Translations under genes and position numbers: made by a program | Notes under the pieces: model-generated | Databases searched by the model: none | What the model was told of the DNA's origin: nothing | Seen by the model: only the letters and a program-made list of their open reading frames with translations | Shown: one piece after another, positions 30,390 through 39,004 of the stretch | Layout: the number at the start of each line of letters is the position of its first letter | How positions within the stretch are numbered: position 1 is the stretch's first letter | IMG/VR virus record: IMGVR_UViG_3300006923_000006 | Span: 1 to 64,000 of that record | Direction: 5' to 3' (one strand) | DNA: 64,000 nucleotides | Source of the DNA: a virus

Positions 30390-31439
30390 ATGAACAAAAT
30401 AAAAATTACTTACAGTAAAAACGTAAACAAATACTATATTAGTAACGACAAGGGAAGTTTATCACAATATCTTAGTAGAGATTTACAATGGAATCTTTCG
30501 TGTATCACCTGTTGGTATAAAACAAAAGGAGAAGCACAAAAGACCGTTGATAGATACTTGGAAAAATGGAAAAGTATTCAACACAATCGTCACGGTTATT
30601 ACATAGTGATTGGTCGTCGTCAATGGGTGTCTAAAAACCTAAAAATAATTGATGACACCAATGGTAGTTCGCCAAAATGGTCAGGATATCATACCACATA
30701 TCAAGACGCTGTTGACACATATAACAAATACCTATTAAACACAAAGGAGAAAGAAATGCAAGACAACACAAATTCAGAATGGGAAGATGACGTTGATGAA
30801 ATCCTAGACACTTTTTGTGCTTTGGACCAGGTATTTACTGCTTATGACGTAAGTAAAGAGGTTCAGCGTGTAAGGAAAGATAATGATTTGTCTTTTGTTC
30901 GTCATGACACTATGAAAAACTATATTCATGCTCAAATGCTTGCTGAAAAAATGAGTGTACGTCAAGACGGTTTGTATGCTAGAGAACTACGCGATAGCGT
31001 CAATAGTATGCGACTACCTAGTAGAGCATGGGTGTACTCACCCGTTACGAATGATGCAGACGACACAGACGATACGAACGACAACACATGTGACAACAAC
31101 AACAGTAGTGGTTGTGCTACTGGTTGTGGTAATGTATGTAGGAAGCCTTCTACGGGAGTTAATTTCGACAAACGTGGTGGTGTATGTATCTCTAATAAGC
31201 TACTATCACAAATTGGCGTACATGCTGGAGATATGGTGCGGATTTACGAAAATGGCGTTAATAGCTTTTTGGTAAGCAAAGACCCAATTACTGGAACTCA
31301 ACCACTTGCTACATACACAGCTACACATAGCGGTAATGTTCGTCCTCGCAAAAAGGTGATTGAACAATGTGGATTGTGTGGACAAAACCTAGTTGGTCAG
31401 ATTAATGGTGGCAAACTTATTGTCGCTACAAAAGGATGA
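30390..31439 (+). CDS. Hypothetical protein with AbrB-like C-terminal domain (349 aa)
   Basis: The N-terminal ~110 residues hold two strand-strand-helix repeats (YSKNVNKYYISNDKG; HNRHGYYIVIGRRQWVS). After an Asp/Asn/Cys-rich linker (DDTDDTNDNTCDNNNSSG, CATGCGNVC), residues ~250-300 (NFDKRGGVCISNKLLSQIGV) resemble an AbrB-type swapped-hairpin DNA-binding domain. An in-frame ATG at 30756 with AAAGGAGAAAG could start a separate 227-residue form. A 9-codon ORF couples it to the macro-domain gene. Confidence 0.6.
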   Translation: MNKIKITYSKNVNKYYISNDKGSLSQYLSRDLQWNLSCITCWYKTKGEAQKTVDRYLEKWKSIQHNRHGYYIVIGRRQWVSKNLKIIDDTNGSSPKWSGYHTTYQDAVDTYNKYLLNTKEKEMQDNTNSEWEDDVDEILDTFCALDQVFTAYDVSKEVQRVRKDNDLSFVRHDTMKNYIHAQMLAEKMSVRQDGLYARELRDSVNSMRLPSRAWVYSPVTNDADDTDDTNDNTCDNNNSSGCATGCGNVCRKPSTGVNFDKRGGVCISNKLLSQIGVHAGDMVRIYENGVNSFLVSKDPITGTQPLATYTATHSGNVRPRKKVIEQCGLCGQNLVGQINGGKLIVATKG

Positions 31440-31921
31440 ATAATATGCTAATAATTATGAGGTCAATTCCCGGCGCGGGAAAATCAACTCTTGCCCAAAA
31501 AATAAAAGACAAACTAGAAAGTCCTCTGTGTTATATTTGCAGTACAGACGACTACTGGAAACGACCAGACGGTTTATACGACTTTAACTTCAAGCTATTG
31601 GACACTGCTCACACATGGAATTTTATTCGTGTGTGCTACGAACTAAGATTAAATCACGATGTAATCGTCGATAATACTAACACGACTTGGAAAGAATTTT
31701 CTAAGTATGTGATGTTTGCTAAAGAACACGGACACGAAGTCTTTCTAGCCGAACCCGAAACCGACTGGAAATTTGATGCTCAAAAATGTTTCGAGAAAAA
31801 TACACACGGTGTTCCACTAGAATCAATTCAGAAAATGCTTGACAGGTGGGAAAATTCTGCTACAATTTGTAAAACTCATGATTTGCGGTATTTTGATGTA
31901 AACTATAATTACAATTTTTAG
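31436..31921 (+). CDS. Polynucleotide kinase-like P-loop protein (161 aa)
   Basis: SIPGAGKSTLAQKI is the Walker A loop, STDDYW the substrate-side Asp motif, and VDNTNTTWKEF the typical N4BP2/PNK family motif. Similar to the kinase domain of T4 Pnk without the phosphatase domain; it would phosphorylate RNA or DNA 5'-OH ends. Its overlap with the upstream gene and position 9 bases before a T4 Rnl1-type ligase strongly suggests a kinase-ligase pair for tRNA repair. Confidence 0.85.
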   Translation: MNNMLIIMRSIPGAGKSTLAQKIKDKLESPLCYICSTDDYWKRPDGLYDFNFKLLDTAHTWNFIRVCYELRLNHDVIVDNTNTTWKEFSKYVMFAKEHGHEVFLAEPETDWKFDAQKCFEKNTHGVPLESIQKMLDRWENSATICKTHDLRYFDVNYNYNF

Positions 31922-31930
31922 GAAAACAAG

Positions 31931-33031
31931 ATGCTAGAAGTACAAAAATGGTTGCGAGAATTCAACTGTCTTGACAGACTAAAAGACCAACTTGGTATCA
32001 AGTCTACCGTACACGAAGACGGGCGGGTTATCTTGAACTACGGAATGATTGATAGTCCCAAGCGGCATAAAATTGTACGAGAATGCAGAGGCTTAGTTCT
32101 TGACAGTAAAGATGATTGGAACTTAGTAGCTCGGTCGTTTTTTCGGTTTTTTAATTTGAATGAAATACCGGAAGAAACTGACGAATTCGTATGGGAAAAT
32201 TGTAATATCCAACATAAAGAAGATGGTTCTTTGTTGGTAGTCTATTACTATAAAGGCCAATGGCATGTTAACACTAGAGCAAGTTTTTCAACTGGTCAAG
32301 TCGGAGACAATCCGATTACATTCCGCGAACTTGCCTTAAAAGCTATTCCAGAAAGCTTTTGGAACAACGCCAATAAATCTAGCACTTACGTATTTGAATT
32401 GTGTTCATTGTATAACAAGATTGTACGTACATATCAAACACCTACTGTATTTCTTCTTACAGTATTTGATGGACTACATGAAATTGCTCCTAATTTTGTA
32501 GATAGTGAAGCTAGAATTACGGGTGTACAAAGACCACAAAGTCTACGTTTTGAAAATATCGAACAGGTTCAAGAATATCTCAACATAGAATCTAATAAAG
32601 ACAAAACATTTGAGGGAGTGGTATTAAGAGATATTAATAATCTGCGTATTAAATGTAAAAACCAAAATTATCTTTGTTTACACAGAATGAGTAATAATGG
32701 GTCTCCGTGTAGTCCTAAAAATGTATTACCCTTTGTGCTTGCTGGCGAATTAGATGAATTGTTTTTGTTTTTCCCCGAAGTTAAAGAATACGCATTACAA
32801 ATTAAAGCCAAAGTTGATAAATGGCAACAAGAGATAGACGACTTATGGTATGTGTGGGGCGATATTGAAAATCAAAAAAAGTTTGCCCTTCGCGTTAAAG
32901 ACCATCCGTTTTCTGGCTGTTTGTTTAAGGCTAGAAAAATGAGTACCAATCCTGTTGACGAATTTAAAAACAATCCTAACGCTATTTTAAAGAGATTACT
33001 TAAAAGATATGAAAACAAATTATTTATATAA
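31931..33031 (+). CDS. T4 Rnl1-type RNA ligase (366 aa)
   Basis: HKEDGSLLVVYYY contains motif I (KEDGS, Lys adenylylated), RECRGLVLD upstream is typical of the family, FEGVVLRD is motif IV and RIKCKNQNYL motif V. The C-terminal domain is helical, as in T4 Rnl1. T4 Rnl1 with Pnk reseals tRNA cut in the anticodon loop by host anticodon nucleases; the same two activities are adjacent here. It is the second RNA ligase in the window, besides the Rnl5 type at 23164. Confidence 0.92.
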   Translation: MLEVQKWLREFNCLDRLKDQLGIKSTVHEDGRVILNYGMIDSPKRHKIVRECRGLVLDSKDDWNLVARSFFRFFNLNEIPEETDEFVWENCNIQHKEDGSLLVVYYYKGQWHVNTRASFSTGQVGDNPITFRELALKAIPESFWNNANKSSTYVFELCSLYNKIVRTYQTPTVFLLTVFDGLHEIAPNFVDSEARITGVQRPQSLRFENIEQVQEYLNIESNKDKTFEGVVLRDINNLRIKCKNQNYLCLHRMSNNGSPCSPKNVLPFVLAGELDELFLFFPEVKEYALQIKAKVDKWQQEIDDLWYVWGDIENQKKFALRVKDHPFSGCLFKARKMSTNPVDEFKNNPNAILKRLLKRYENKLFI

Positions 33032-33067
33032 TGAGAATTGCCTTGATACAATGGCAAGAGTGGAAAC

Positions 33068-33808
33068 ATGACAATTAAACAACACTTCTTTTCTATATAT
33101 TTATTCATAATGTTAATTCAGCCGTGTTTTGGTAAGATTCCTCACAATTTGGTTACAGAAGACCACTTTTCATATGTAGAAATTAATCACCTATACGACG
33201 CTAACACGGGAAGGTTTTTGCTTGACCAAATTATTTTTTACGACTGGGTAATTGACGGTTATACACTAAATAAAACAACAGAAAAACAGGTAGTTCAAGC
33301 ATGGATACTAATCAAAAACGCTAGATTCTTAAGTGTTAAAAAAGATGACGGTGTTATGGAAATTGTATTTCATCCACAAAACAGCCAATACTCTGACGAA
33401 TATAAAAAGCTAAACAAAGAATTTAAAGATAAACAAGAAAAGAAACACTTGACTAAAGTCAAGAAAGAATTGATTGAAAGATATGGTAAAATATTAGCAG
33501 AAGTAAAGTTTAAACGTATTAAAGACAAAAAACTATATTCTATTAAAATAGTTGATTATGTACCACCTTTTATTGGTAGTTCAATGGTTCCTACTAAAAT
33601 AGGTAATAAATATATGTGTGTATTTCATCATGGTAAAGTTCTTAGACGTATTACATGTGACTCTTTCGTAGAAACATGGACAACAATTGACCCAGAAACG
33701 TTGAATAGAGACTTTTGGGGAAAAGACAACAGAAAAGGCTTAACTAAACCAGACAGAGGACTTATGTGGCTTCTAGAAGAACAAAAGAAAGCACAAAAAC
33801 CTAATTAG
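33068..33808 (+). CDS. Secreted protein of unknown function (246 aa)
   Basis: A signal peptide (FFSIYLFIMLIQPCFG) precedes a beta-rich domain (FSYVEINHLYDANTGRF, LDQIIFYDWV). I have an impression of this VEINHxYD...DQIIFYDW pattern from phage and planctomycete genomes but cannot name the family. The mature protein is Lys-rich. A 15-codon mini-ORF (33031-33078) overlaps its start. Confidence 0.65.
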   Translation: MTIKQHFFSIYLFIMLIQPCFGKIPHNLVTEDHFSYVEINHLYDANTGRFLLDQIIFYDWVIDGYTLNKTTEKQVVQAWILIKNARFLSVKKDDGVMEIVFHPQNSQYSDEYKKLNKEFKDKQEKKHLTKVKKELIERYGKILAEVKFKRIKDKKLYSIKIVDYVPPFIGSSMVPTKIGNKYMCVFHHGKVLRRITCDSFVETWTTIDPETLNRDFWGKDNRKGLTKPDRGLMWLLEEQKKAQKPN

Positions 33809-33844
33809 AAAAGGAGATTAGCTAGTGTATAGCGTCCCATAAAA

Positions 33845-33877
33845 GTTTGACAAAACTTAAACGACATATTGTCAAAC
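33845..33877 (+). other. 9-bp perfect inverted repeat
   Basis: GTTTGACAA (33845-33853) and TTGTCAAAC (33869-33877) flank 15 bases. The first arm contains a TTGACA box but no -10 hexamer stands at 16 bp. It lies in the gap between the secreted protein and the metallophosphoesterase and may be an operator. Confidence 0.55.
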
Positions 33878-33938
33878 ATAACCTACCAGCAATGGAAAGA
33901 AAATGGGATAGAATTGTTGTTTGATAAAGGAGGGTCTG

Positions 33939-34521
33939 ATGAATCAATGGATTACTTCAGACAGTCACTTTCGGTCATCGTAATATATGCGGGCCAGAAG
34001 TTTCAGATTGGGATAGAGGATATAGAAACTTTGACAATATTGAAGAGATGAACAATACTCTTGTTAATAACATTAACAGTGTAGTTAAGAATAAAGATGT
34101 TCTATGGCATCTTGGAGATTGGGCATTTGGTCCAAAATCTTTATTTCATACCTACAGAGAACGTATTAATTGTGAAGACATTCGTCTAATTTACGGAAAT
34201 CATGACAAATATATTCGTAAAACACCAGAATTACGAGATATGTTTACCGCTTGTTATGATTATAAAGAAATTAGAATGGGTAAAACTCTAGTATGTATGA
34301 TGCATTACCCTTTGGGTAGTTGGAACGAAATTGGCCGTGGTAGTATTAACCTTTTCGGACATACCCATAATAGTTATTCTAGAACGATTGGTCGCCAAAT
34401 GGACGTTGGTGTTGACCGTCACAACTTTTTTCCTCTAAATTTGGAAGATTTGGTTGACAAAATGAAAAAACAGGATATTGTCACAGTGGACCATCACGAT
34501 GACGAAACTTCTTATCACTAA
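33939..34521 (+). CDS. Metallophosphoesterase, needs a +1 frameshift (about 193 aa)
   Basis: ATG 33939 follows AAAGGAGGG and encodes MNQWITSDSHF, after which an extra base shifts the frame; skipping C 33972 continues as GHRNICGPEVSDWD. Joined, SDSHFGHRN is the first metal motif of calcineurin-type phosphoesterases, and the rest follows in order: WHLGDWAFG, IYGNHDKY, MMHYPLGSW and LFGHTHNS. The break is at TTT-CGG, where a slip of the Phe tRNA from TTT to TTC would give the right frame and CGG is a rare-looking codon here. It may be programmed frameshifting, a real mutation or a sequencing error. The downstream ORF alone would start at 34048 without the first motif. Confidence 0.75.
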
Positions 34522-34532
34522 ACAGGAGAAAA

Positions 34533-34853
34533 ATGTATCCAAAATTTAACATTGCTTTGTTTCTAGGTAGTTTTGTACTAATTCTAGTTGGAATCTGTAT
34601 GATTAACCTAAGTTCTGCACAAAGCGACGATTGTCCACCTAAAATCAGTGTTAAAGAGATTGACAAAATTGATTTTTGGGTTCCTCACGAATACGGCACT
34701 ATTCACGTTGGACGACAAACAATTGGTAAACAGAATTACTTGATTTTCAGCTATAGATGCATTTGGAAAAAAGAAGATTCACAAAAAATTATTAAAACAA
34801 TGAAGGATATTGATATACCATGTCTAAAAAGAAAAATACATTACACAGATTAA
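34533..34853 (+). CDS. Exported or membrane-anchored protein (106 aa)
   Basis: ATG after ACAGGAGAAAA. N-terminal hydrophobic segment (IALFLGSFVLILVGICMINL) followed by SSAQS, either a signal peptide or anchor. The rest is beta-type. Overlaps the next gene. Confidence 0.6.
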   Translation: MYPKFNIALFLGSFVLILVGICMINLSSAQSDDCPPKISVKEIDKIDFWVPHEYGTIHVGRQTIGKQNYLIFSYRCIWKKEDSQKIIKTMKDIDIPCLKRKIHYTD

Positions 34854-35449
34854 AAGGCACTAAAATTTACCAAATAGGACCAATTGATAATGTAAAAGAC
34901 GGAGGAGTAGAATGGCGAGAATATATGTCTGGTTTTTTGTGGTCTTTAGGTTGTGGTGTATTAAACCCATGTGATAAACCAACCACATACGCTGATGAAT
35001 CAGAAGAGACTCGCAAAACAATTCAACAACTAAAACAAGATGGAATTAATTATCAATCTTGGGAAGAAAACGAACACTACCCGTCTACAATAAAAGCTAT
35101 AGACCAAAAAATAGTAGATATCATGAAGCCAATCGTAAACATCGATTTACGCATGGTAGATTCCGCAGACTTTATGGTTATGTACATCGATACCGACACA
35201 CATATGTGTGGCTCATATGGTGAACAAGCTATGGCGTGTCTACAACGCAAACCTGTTATCATCTATTGTAAACAAGGTAAGTATAGCGTACCTAATTGGC
35301 TGTGGGGAATTTGCAAACCAGAAATGTTTTTCTCTTCGTGGGAAGAAGTAAAAGAATATCTAATACACATCAACCAAGATAACAATATTGACAGATTAGG
35401 ACGATGGCATTTCTTTGACCAGGAGAAAATATATGGCAACGCCAACTAA
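34820..35449 (+). CDS. Nucleoside 2-deoxyribosyltransferase-like protein (209 aa)
   Basis: IYQIGPIDNVKDGGVEWREY and LNPCDKPTT match the N-terminal motifs of the NDT-like superfamily, and VDSADFMVMYIDTD ... GSYGEQAMACLQRKPVI contains the acidic substrate and E-containing helix. These proteins exchange or hydrolyse bases on (deoxy)nucleosides or nucleotides. It may serve nucleotide recycling; relatives also act in NAD-related signalling, so the substrate is open. Confidence 0.7.
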   Translation: MSKKKNTLHRLKGTKIYQIGPIDNVKDGGVEWREYMSGFLWSLGCGVLNPCDKPTTYADESEETRKTIQQLKQDGINYQSWEENEHYPSTIKAIDQKIVDIMKPIVNIDLRMVDSADFMVMYIDTDTHMCGSYGEQAMACLQRKPVIIYCKQGKYSVPNWLWGICKPEMFFSSWEEVKEYLIHINQDNNIDRLGRWHFFDQEKIYGNAN

Positions 35450-36323
35450 TTGGTATATTAGTAAATTTCCAGAATCTCTATATCAAATTAGTCCATCAAA
35501 TAAAGAATCTTACGTAAATCGAGTACTCAAAGGCAAAAAGATAATGTCTGAGAGTACTTGTTGTATTTGTGGACTAGCTAGAGATATTCAAAAGACTTTA
35601 CCTTTTACTATCGCTAGAATAGAACGTCTTGGTCAAATGTTTAAAGACTATGCTGTTATAGTATATGAAAATGATTCGGAAGACGGTACTGTTTTTTATC
35701 TCAACAGGTGGGCTAGTGAAAATCCGCGAGTATTTATTGAGTCAGAAGTCTTAAACAAACCAAAACACGGCAGTGTAGATACTCACGAACGCACTGTTGA
35801 TATGGCCGAATGTAGAAACAAACTATTAAATATCGCATTAAAAACGGATTCTTTTATACAAAACAACGACCATAAATTTGACTACGTGTTTATGCTGGAT
35901 ATGGATTTAGAGGGTGGATATAGTTATGAGGGTATTTGTAATAGTATTGGCTGGAATGATTTTGATGGTATTGGCTCTAATGGCATTTTTTATAGAATAG
36001 TAGAACACGAAGGCAAAGAAGTCAATCAAAGACTGTTTTATGATGCGTGGGCATTTAGGCGACTAGGACATGATAAACCACACGCACACGAAGAAATTAA
36101 CATACTCAGATACGAAAGAGGAGAAGAACCTTTTGAGGTTATATCTAATCATAACGGTATGACTATTTATAAGGCAGATTGTCTACGTATTCCTGGTCTT
36201 AAATACAAAGCTGGCGATTGTGACCACGTTACGCTTAATAAACAACTTAGAGAACACGGTAAGAAAATCTGTCTTAACCCATCACAAATAACTCTTTATA
36301 ACAAACATGGATACGTAATATGA
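35433..36323 (+). CDS. GT-A-fold glycosyltransferase (296 aa)
   Basis: ATG 35433 follows AGGAGAAAAT. YAVIVYENDSEDGT, ECRNKLLNIAL and YVFMLDMDLEGGYS give a GT-A nucleotide-sugar fold with a DxD motif. It is the first of a block of glycosyltransferase, sulfotransferase and methyltransferase genes, probably modifying a glycan on phage particles or the host surface. Confidence 0.75.
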   Translation: MATPTNWYISKFPESLYQISPSNKESYVNRVLKGKKIMSESTCCICGLARDIQKTLPFTIARIERLGQMFKDYAVIVYENDSEDGTVFYLNRWASENPRVFIESEVLNKPKHGSVDTHERTVDMAECRNKLLNIALKTDSFIQNNDHKFDYVFMLDMDLEGGYSYEGICNSIGWNDFDGIGSNGIFYRIVEHEGKEVNQRLFYDAWAFRRLGHDKPHAHEEINILRYERGEEPFEVISNHNGMTIYKADCLRIPGLKYKAGDCDHVTLNKQLREHGKKICLNPSQITLYNKHGYVI

Positions 36324-37312
36324 TATCAGTAGTAATACCAACACATAAACCAAACATAAAACTATTACGTATGGCTCTACAAGCTTTAGCTACTCAATCT
36401 TTAGATAAAGATAAATACGAAGTAATATTGGTAGAGAATCCCGATTTTACTGAAGAAGTTCAAGATATTGTATATGATTTTACAAACAAAATGAGAATAA
36501 GTCGTATTAGTTCTAGTCTTGGTTCTAACAACGCCAGAAACGAAGGCATCGAACATTCTCAATATGATTTAATCGCCCTAATGGATGACGATTGTGCTCC
36601 AAACGTATCTTGGTTGGCTAGACTTGTTTCTCTTAGGGGTGTGTATCCAGAAGCAGGCGTTATTGCAGGTCCACTACTTCTAGACTATGTTGATATTCCT
36701 AGACCGTTTTGGCTGACTGGTGATTTAGAGTATTTGCTAAGCCGTGTCTACTGGGATAATCCACCTACCGTACCATACGGACCATTTGACTTAAAAGGAC
36801 ATTTAGACAACACATGGATAGTATCAGCTAATTTATGTTTTACTAAAGAAAGATGGAAAGCTGTTGGTGGATTTAACGGAGATATTGGCTACCATGGGCT
36901 AAGTCACAGAATTGGCAACGACGAACTAGAGTTTGTTATTAACTGTTCTAAACTGGGGAAAATAGAAATACTCTACGACAACGCTCTTATGGTACAACAC
37001 CTAATTCCAAAAGATAGATGTAATATAGACTACTTAATAAAAAGAGCATACGGACAAGGTTTTGCCGATGCTGTAATGTGGCAACAAAACAACCCCACAA
37101 AATTAGTGGGAGATTTTTACCACGATTATCTACAAAACAAATTGTTTGAAGTCTCACGATTATCAGTACAAGAGGTTAGAGAAGACCTTAAACAAGAAGA
37201 TAACACTAGGTTATACTTGACTAATGTTATTAAATGCAAAACATCATATCTTGTTGGAGCACAACATAGTATTTTAGGAGAAGACCCTTGGCAAAAACTA
37301 AATCAATTATAG
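36320..37312 (+). CDS. Family 2 glycosyltransferase (330 aa)
   Basis: SVVIPTHKPNIKLLRMAL, NARNEGIEHSQYDLIALMDD and DDDC are the typical GT2 start, donor-binding and DxD motifs; ANLCFTKERWKAVGGFN is the acceptor-side motif. Overlaps both neighbours (ATGA upstream; the next TTG lies inside its end). Confidence 0.9.
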   Translation: MISVVIPTHKPNIKLLRMALQALATQSLDKDKYEVILVENPDFTEEVQDIVYDFTNKMRISRISSSLGSNNARNEGIEHSQYDLIALMDDDCAPNVSWLARLVSLRGVYPEAGVIAGPLLLDYVDIPRPFWLTGDLEYLLSRVYWDNPPTVPYGPFDLKGHLDNTWIVSANLCFTKERWKAVGGFNGDIGYHGLSHRIGNDELEFVINCSKLGKIEILYDNALMVQHLIPKDRCNIDYLIKRAYGQGFADAVMWQQNNPTKLVGDFYHDYLQNKLFEVSRLSVQEVREDLKQEDNTRLYLTNVIKCKTSYLVGAQHSILGEDPWQKLNQL

Positions 37313-37971
37313 TCTGCCCTGGTAGGTGTGGAAGCACACTCTTAATTAGGAGTCTAAAAAAATACTATCCAATAACAGAAGAAGTATGTTCTGATGTTAA
37401 AAGAGGAAATCCAGAAGACGACTTTATAATGGATAGCGAATGGGCTAAATATTTCAATAACGATGCATCAAAACTAGAATGTCCAGAATTCTTAGACTTT
37501 ACGTTTGAACACGTAGACGTTGTCAAATTACAATACTTTCAATTTATAAATAACCCCGTATTAATAGAATACATGAAGAAGAAAAATATTATACATCTAT
37601 ACCGGAAAAATCGCTTAAATCGCTTGGTCTCTGAGAGGACTGCTAGAAGAAATAAACGATGGCATGACCATTCGGATTTAAAGCCTGTTATAATTTCCGC
37701 ATTTGATATCAAAAACATTATTAGAGGAGACATTAGACTATGGGAGCAGGTTCAAGAGACGTTTGATATAACTACTACTATTACATATGAGGGACTGATT
37801 TCAGATTGGGAAAGAGTTATTGAGATTTTCCAGAAACAACACCAGTGGAAGAAACACGCGGTTGAAAAAGCGGTTTCACAATCTATAACCAAACCTATTA
37901 ACGAAATGATACTAAATTATGATTTATTACAAGGAAACTTAGATGAATGCGAACACTACCTACCAGTTTGA
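37288..37971 (+). CDS. Sulfotransferase (227 aa)
   Basis: IIVCPGRCGSTLL is the 5'-phosphosulfate-binding loop of PAPS-dependent sulfotransferases, and IHLYRKNRLNRLVSE the 3'-phosphate motif. The start is TTG 37288, inside the preceding gene, with AGGAGAAG upstream. It probably sulfates the glycan built by the neighbouring enzymes. A second, unrelated-looking sulfotransferase lies at 63032. Confidence 0.8.
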   Translation: MAKTKSIIVCPGRCGSTLLIRSLKKYYPITEEVCSDVKRGNPEDDFIMDSEWAKYFNNDASKLECPEFLDFTFEHVDVVKLQYFQFINNPVLIEYMKKKNIIHLYRKNRLNRLVSERTARRNKRWHDHSDLKPVIISAFDIKNIIRGDIRLWEQVQETFDITTTITYEGLISDWERVIEIFQKQHQWKKHAVEKAVSQSITKPINEMILNYDLLQGNLDECEHYLPV

Positions 37972-38509
37972 TAACGACTGGTTTTCTAGCAGGATACCCA
38001 ATTTTGAAAGCATTTTAGTAAGCAAATTTAACTTTTGCGAATTTCATGGTTTAGAAATCGGCGTTAATGAAGGTCGATGCTCATTTTGGTTTGCAGAAAA
38101 CCTACTTAAATATCACCCAAAGTCTACACTTGACGTAGTAGATGTAGAATTTAGACCAAACTTCTGGAAAAATCACGAAATTTGTCCACATAGAGAGCAA
38201 ATTATACCTCACGAAACCTATTCATATATTTTCCTTAAAGAATGTCGTAAGTTGTTTGATTTCATATACTTAGACGGTAATCATTGTTCTAGCAACACAG
38301 TTGAAGATGCCGTCATGGCATGGAGATTGCTAAAAAAAGGAGGAATCTTAGCATTTGACGATTATACTTGGGAAGTAGAAATGTGGGATGGGACTCGCCC
38401 AAAAGAAGGAATTGACGCTTTTTTACAAGCTTATGAGGGAAAATACGAGATTTTGATTAAAAAACACCAAGTTTGGATACAAAAAACGACTGAAGAAAAA
38501 ATGATTTAG
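37943..38509 (+). CDS. SAM-dependent methyltransferase, class I (188 aa)
   Basis: FHGLEIGVNEGRCSFWFAEN is motif I (GxxxG) and FDFIYLDGNHCSSNTVEDA the LDGxH motif of the Methyltransf_24/CmcI-type family that often acts on sugars. LLKKGGILAFDDY completes the fold. Last gene of the glycan-modification block. Confidence 0.8.
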   Translation: MNANTTYQFDNDWFSSRIPNFESILVSKFNFCEFHGLEIGVNEGRCSFWFAENLLKYHPKSTLDVVDVEFRPNFWKNHEICPHREQIIPHETYSYIFLKECRKLFDFIYLDGNHCSSNTVEDAVMAWRLLKKGGILAFDDYTWEVEMWDGTRPKEGIDAFLQAYEGKYEILIKKHQVWIQKTTEEKMI

Positions 38510-38512
38510 TTG

Positions 38513-38540
38513 TTGCAAATCCACGCAACTGGTGTATACT
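38513..38540 (+). promoter_or_regulatory. tmRNA promoter TTGCAA-16-TATACT
   Basis: TTGCAA 38513-38518 and TATACT 38535-38540. The -10 box ends 12 bases before the mature 5' end of the tmRNA. Confidence 0.75.
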
Positions 38541-38552
38541 TTATTAGAGTTT

Positions 38553-38846
38553 GGGCCAGAATTAGAATCGATTCGGCAAAAGACGACAGAACTGCATGTG
38601 GTAGTTGGACGAATGGCTACTTTAAAAATCGTCTAAAATGTTAATTGGCAACAATTTGCAATTGGCTGCGTAAGCAGGTGAGGTTGTTTAGTACCTTATA
38701 ACCCAAACTAAACTGGAGACCCCGATGGTTTATGGAAACCGTTCATAAACGGAACCAAACGCTGATTCTCGCCATGGCGGGTAAACATGTAGACGTTTTG
38801 TTTGATGTTGTTAGAAGACGCGAAGTGCAACTCTTCGCCTGGTCCA
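38553..38846 (+). ncRNA. ssrA: tmRNA (transfer-messenger RNA)
   Basis: GGGCCAG (38553-38559) pairs with CTGGTCC (38839-38845), followed by A. The T-arm is CGAAG-TGCAACT-CTTCG. After the 5' acceptor strand come GAATCGATTCGGC and ACTGCATGTGG, equivalents of conserved tmRNA elements. A pseudoknot (GTAG/CTAC with GACGA/TCGTC) follows, then the tag frame GGC AAC AAT TTG CAA TTG GCT GCG TAA (GNNLQLAA), with the stop in the loop of CTGC-GTAA-GCAG as in known tmRNAs. Further paired regions (GTTTAG/CTAAAC, CCGTTCATAAACGG) fit PK2-PK3. The LAA end marks tagged proteins for ClpXP-type proteases. The exact resume codon is inferred. 294 nt, slightly shorter than bacterial ones (about 350). Confidence 0.93.
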
Positions 38847-39004
38847 TTTATATTTTCCCCCCAGAATTGATTGATTTTTGTAAAAACGTAGTAAAACACA
38901 ATAATCATTAATCTAGTTACACACGATTGGGAAGGTTGGAATGGAAAAATCGATTTAAACGAAGTAGAATGGGTAATTGACATTACCAGAAAGAAAACAA
39001 AATA
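38847..39004 (+). other. Short spacer with a possible gene remnant
   Basis: From about 38893 to 39004 an open frame without a start codon reads NLVTHDWEGWNGKIDLNEVE and ends ITRKKTK-stop just before the next gene. It may be the tail of a gene broken by tmRNA insertion, or chance. Confidence 0.3.

Noticed and set aside
33869-34051. A 60-codon open frame covering the start of the metallophosphoesterase
   Set aside because: It begins at a TTG without a ribosome-binding site, and the other two frames together encode the conserved phosphoesterase motifs.
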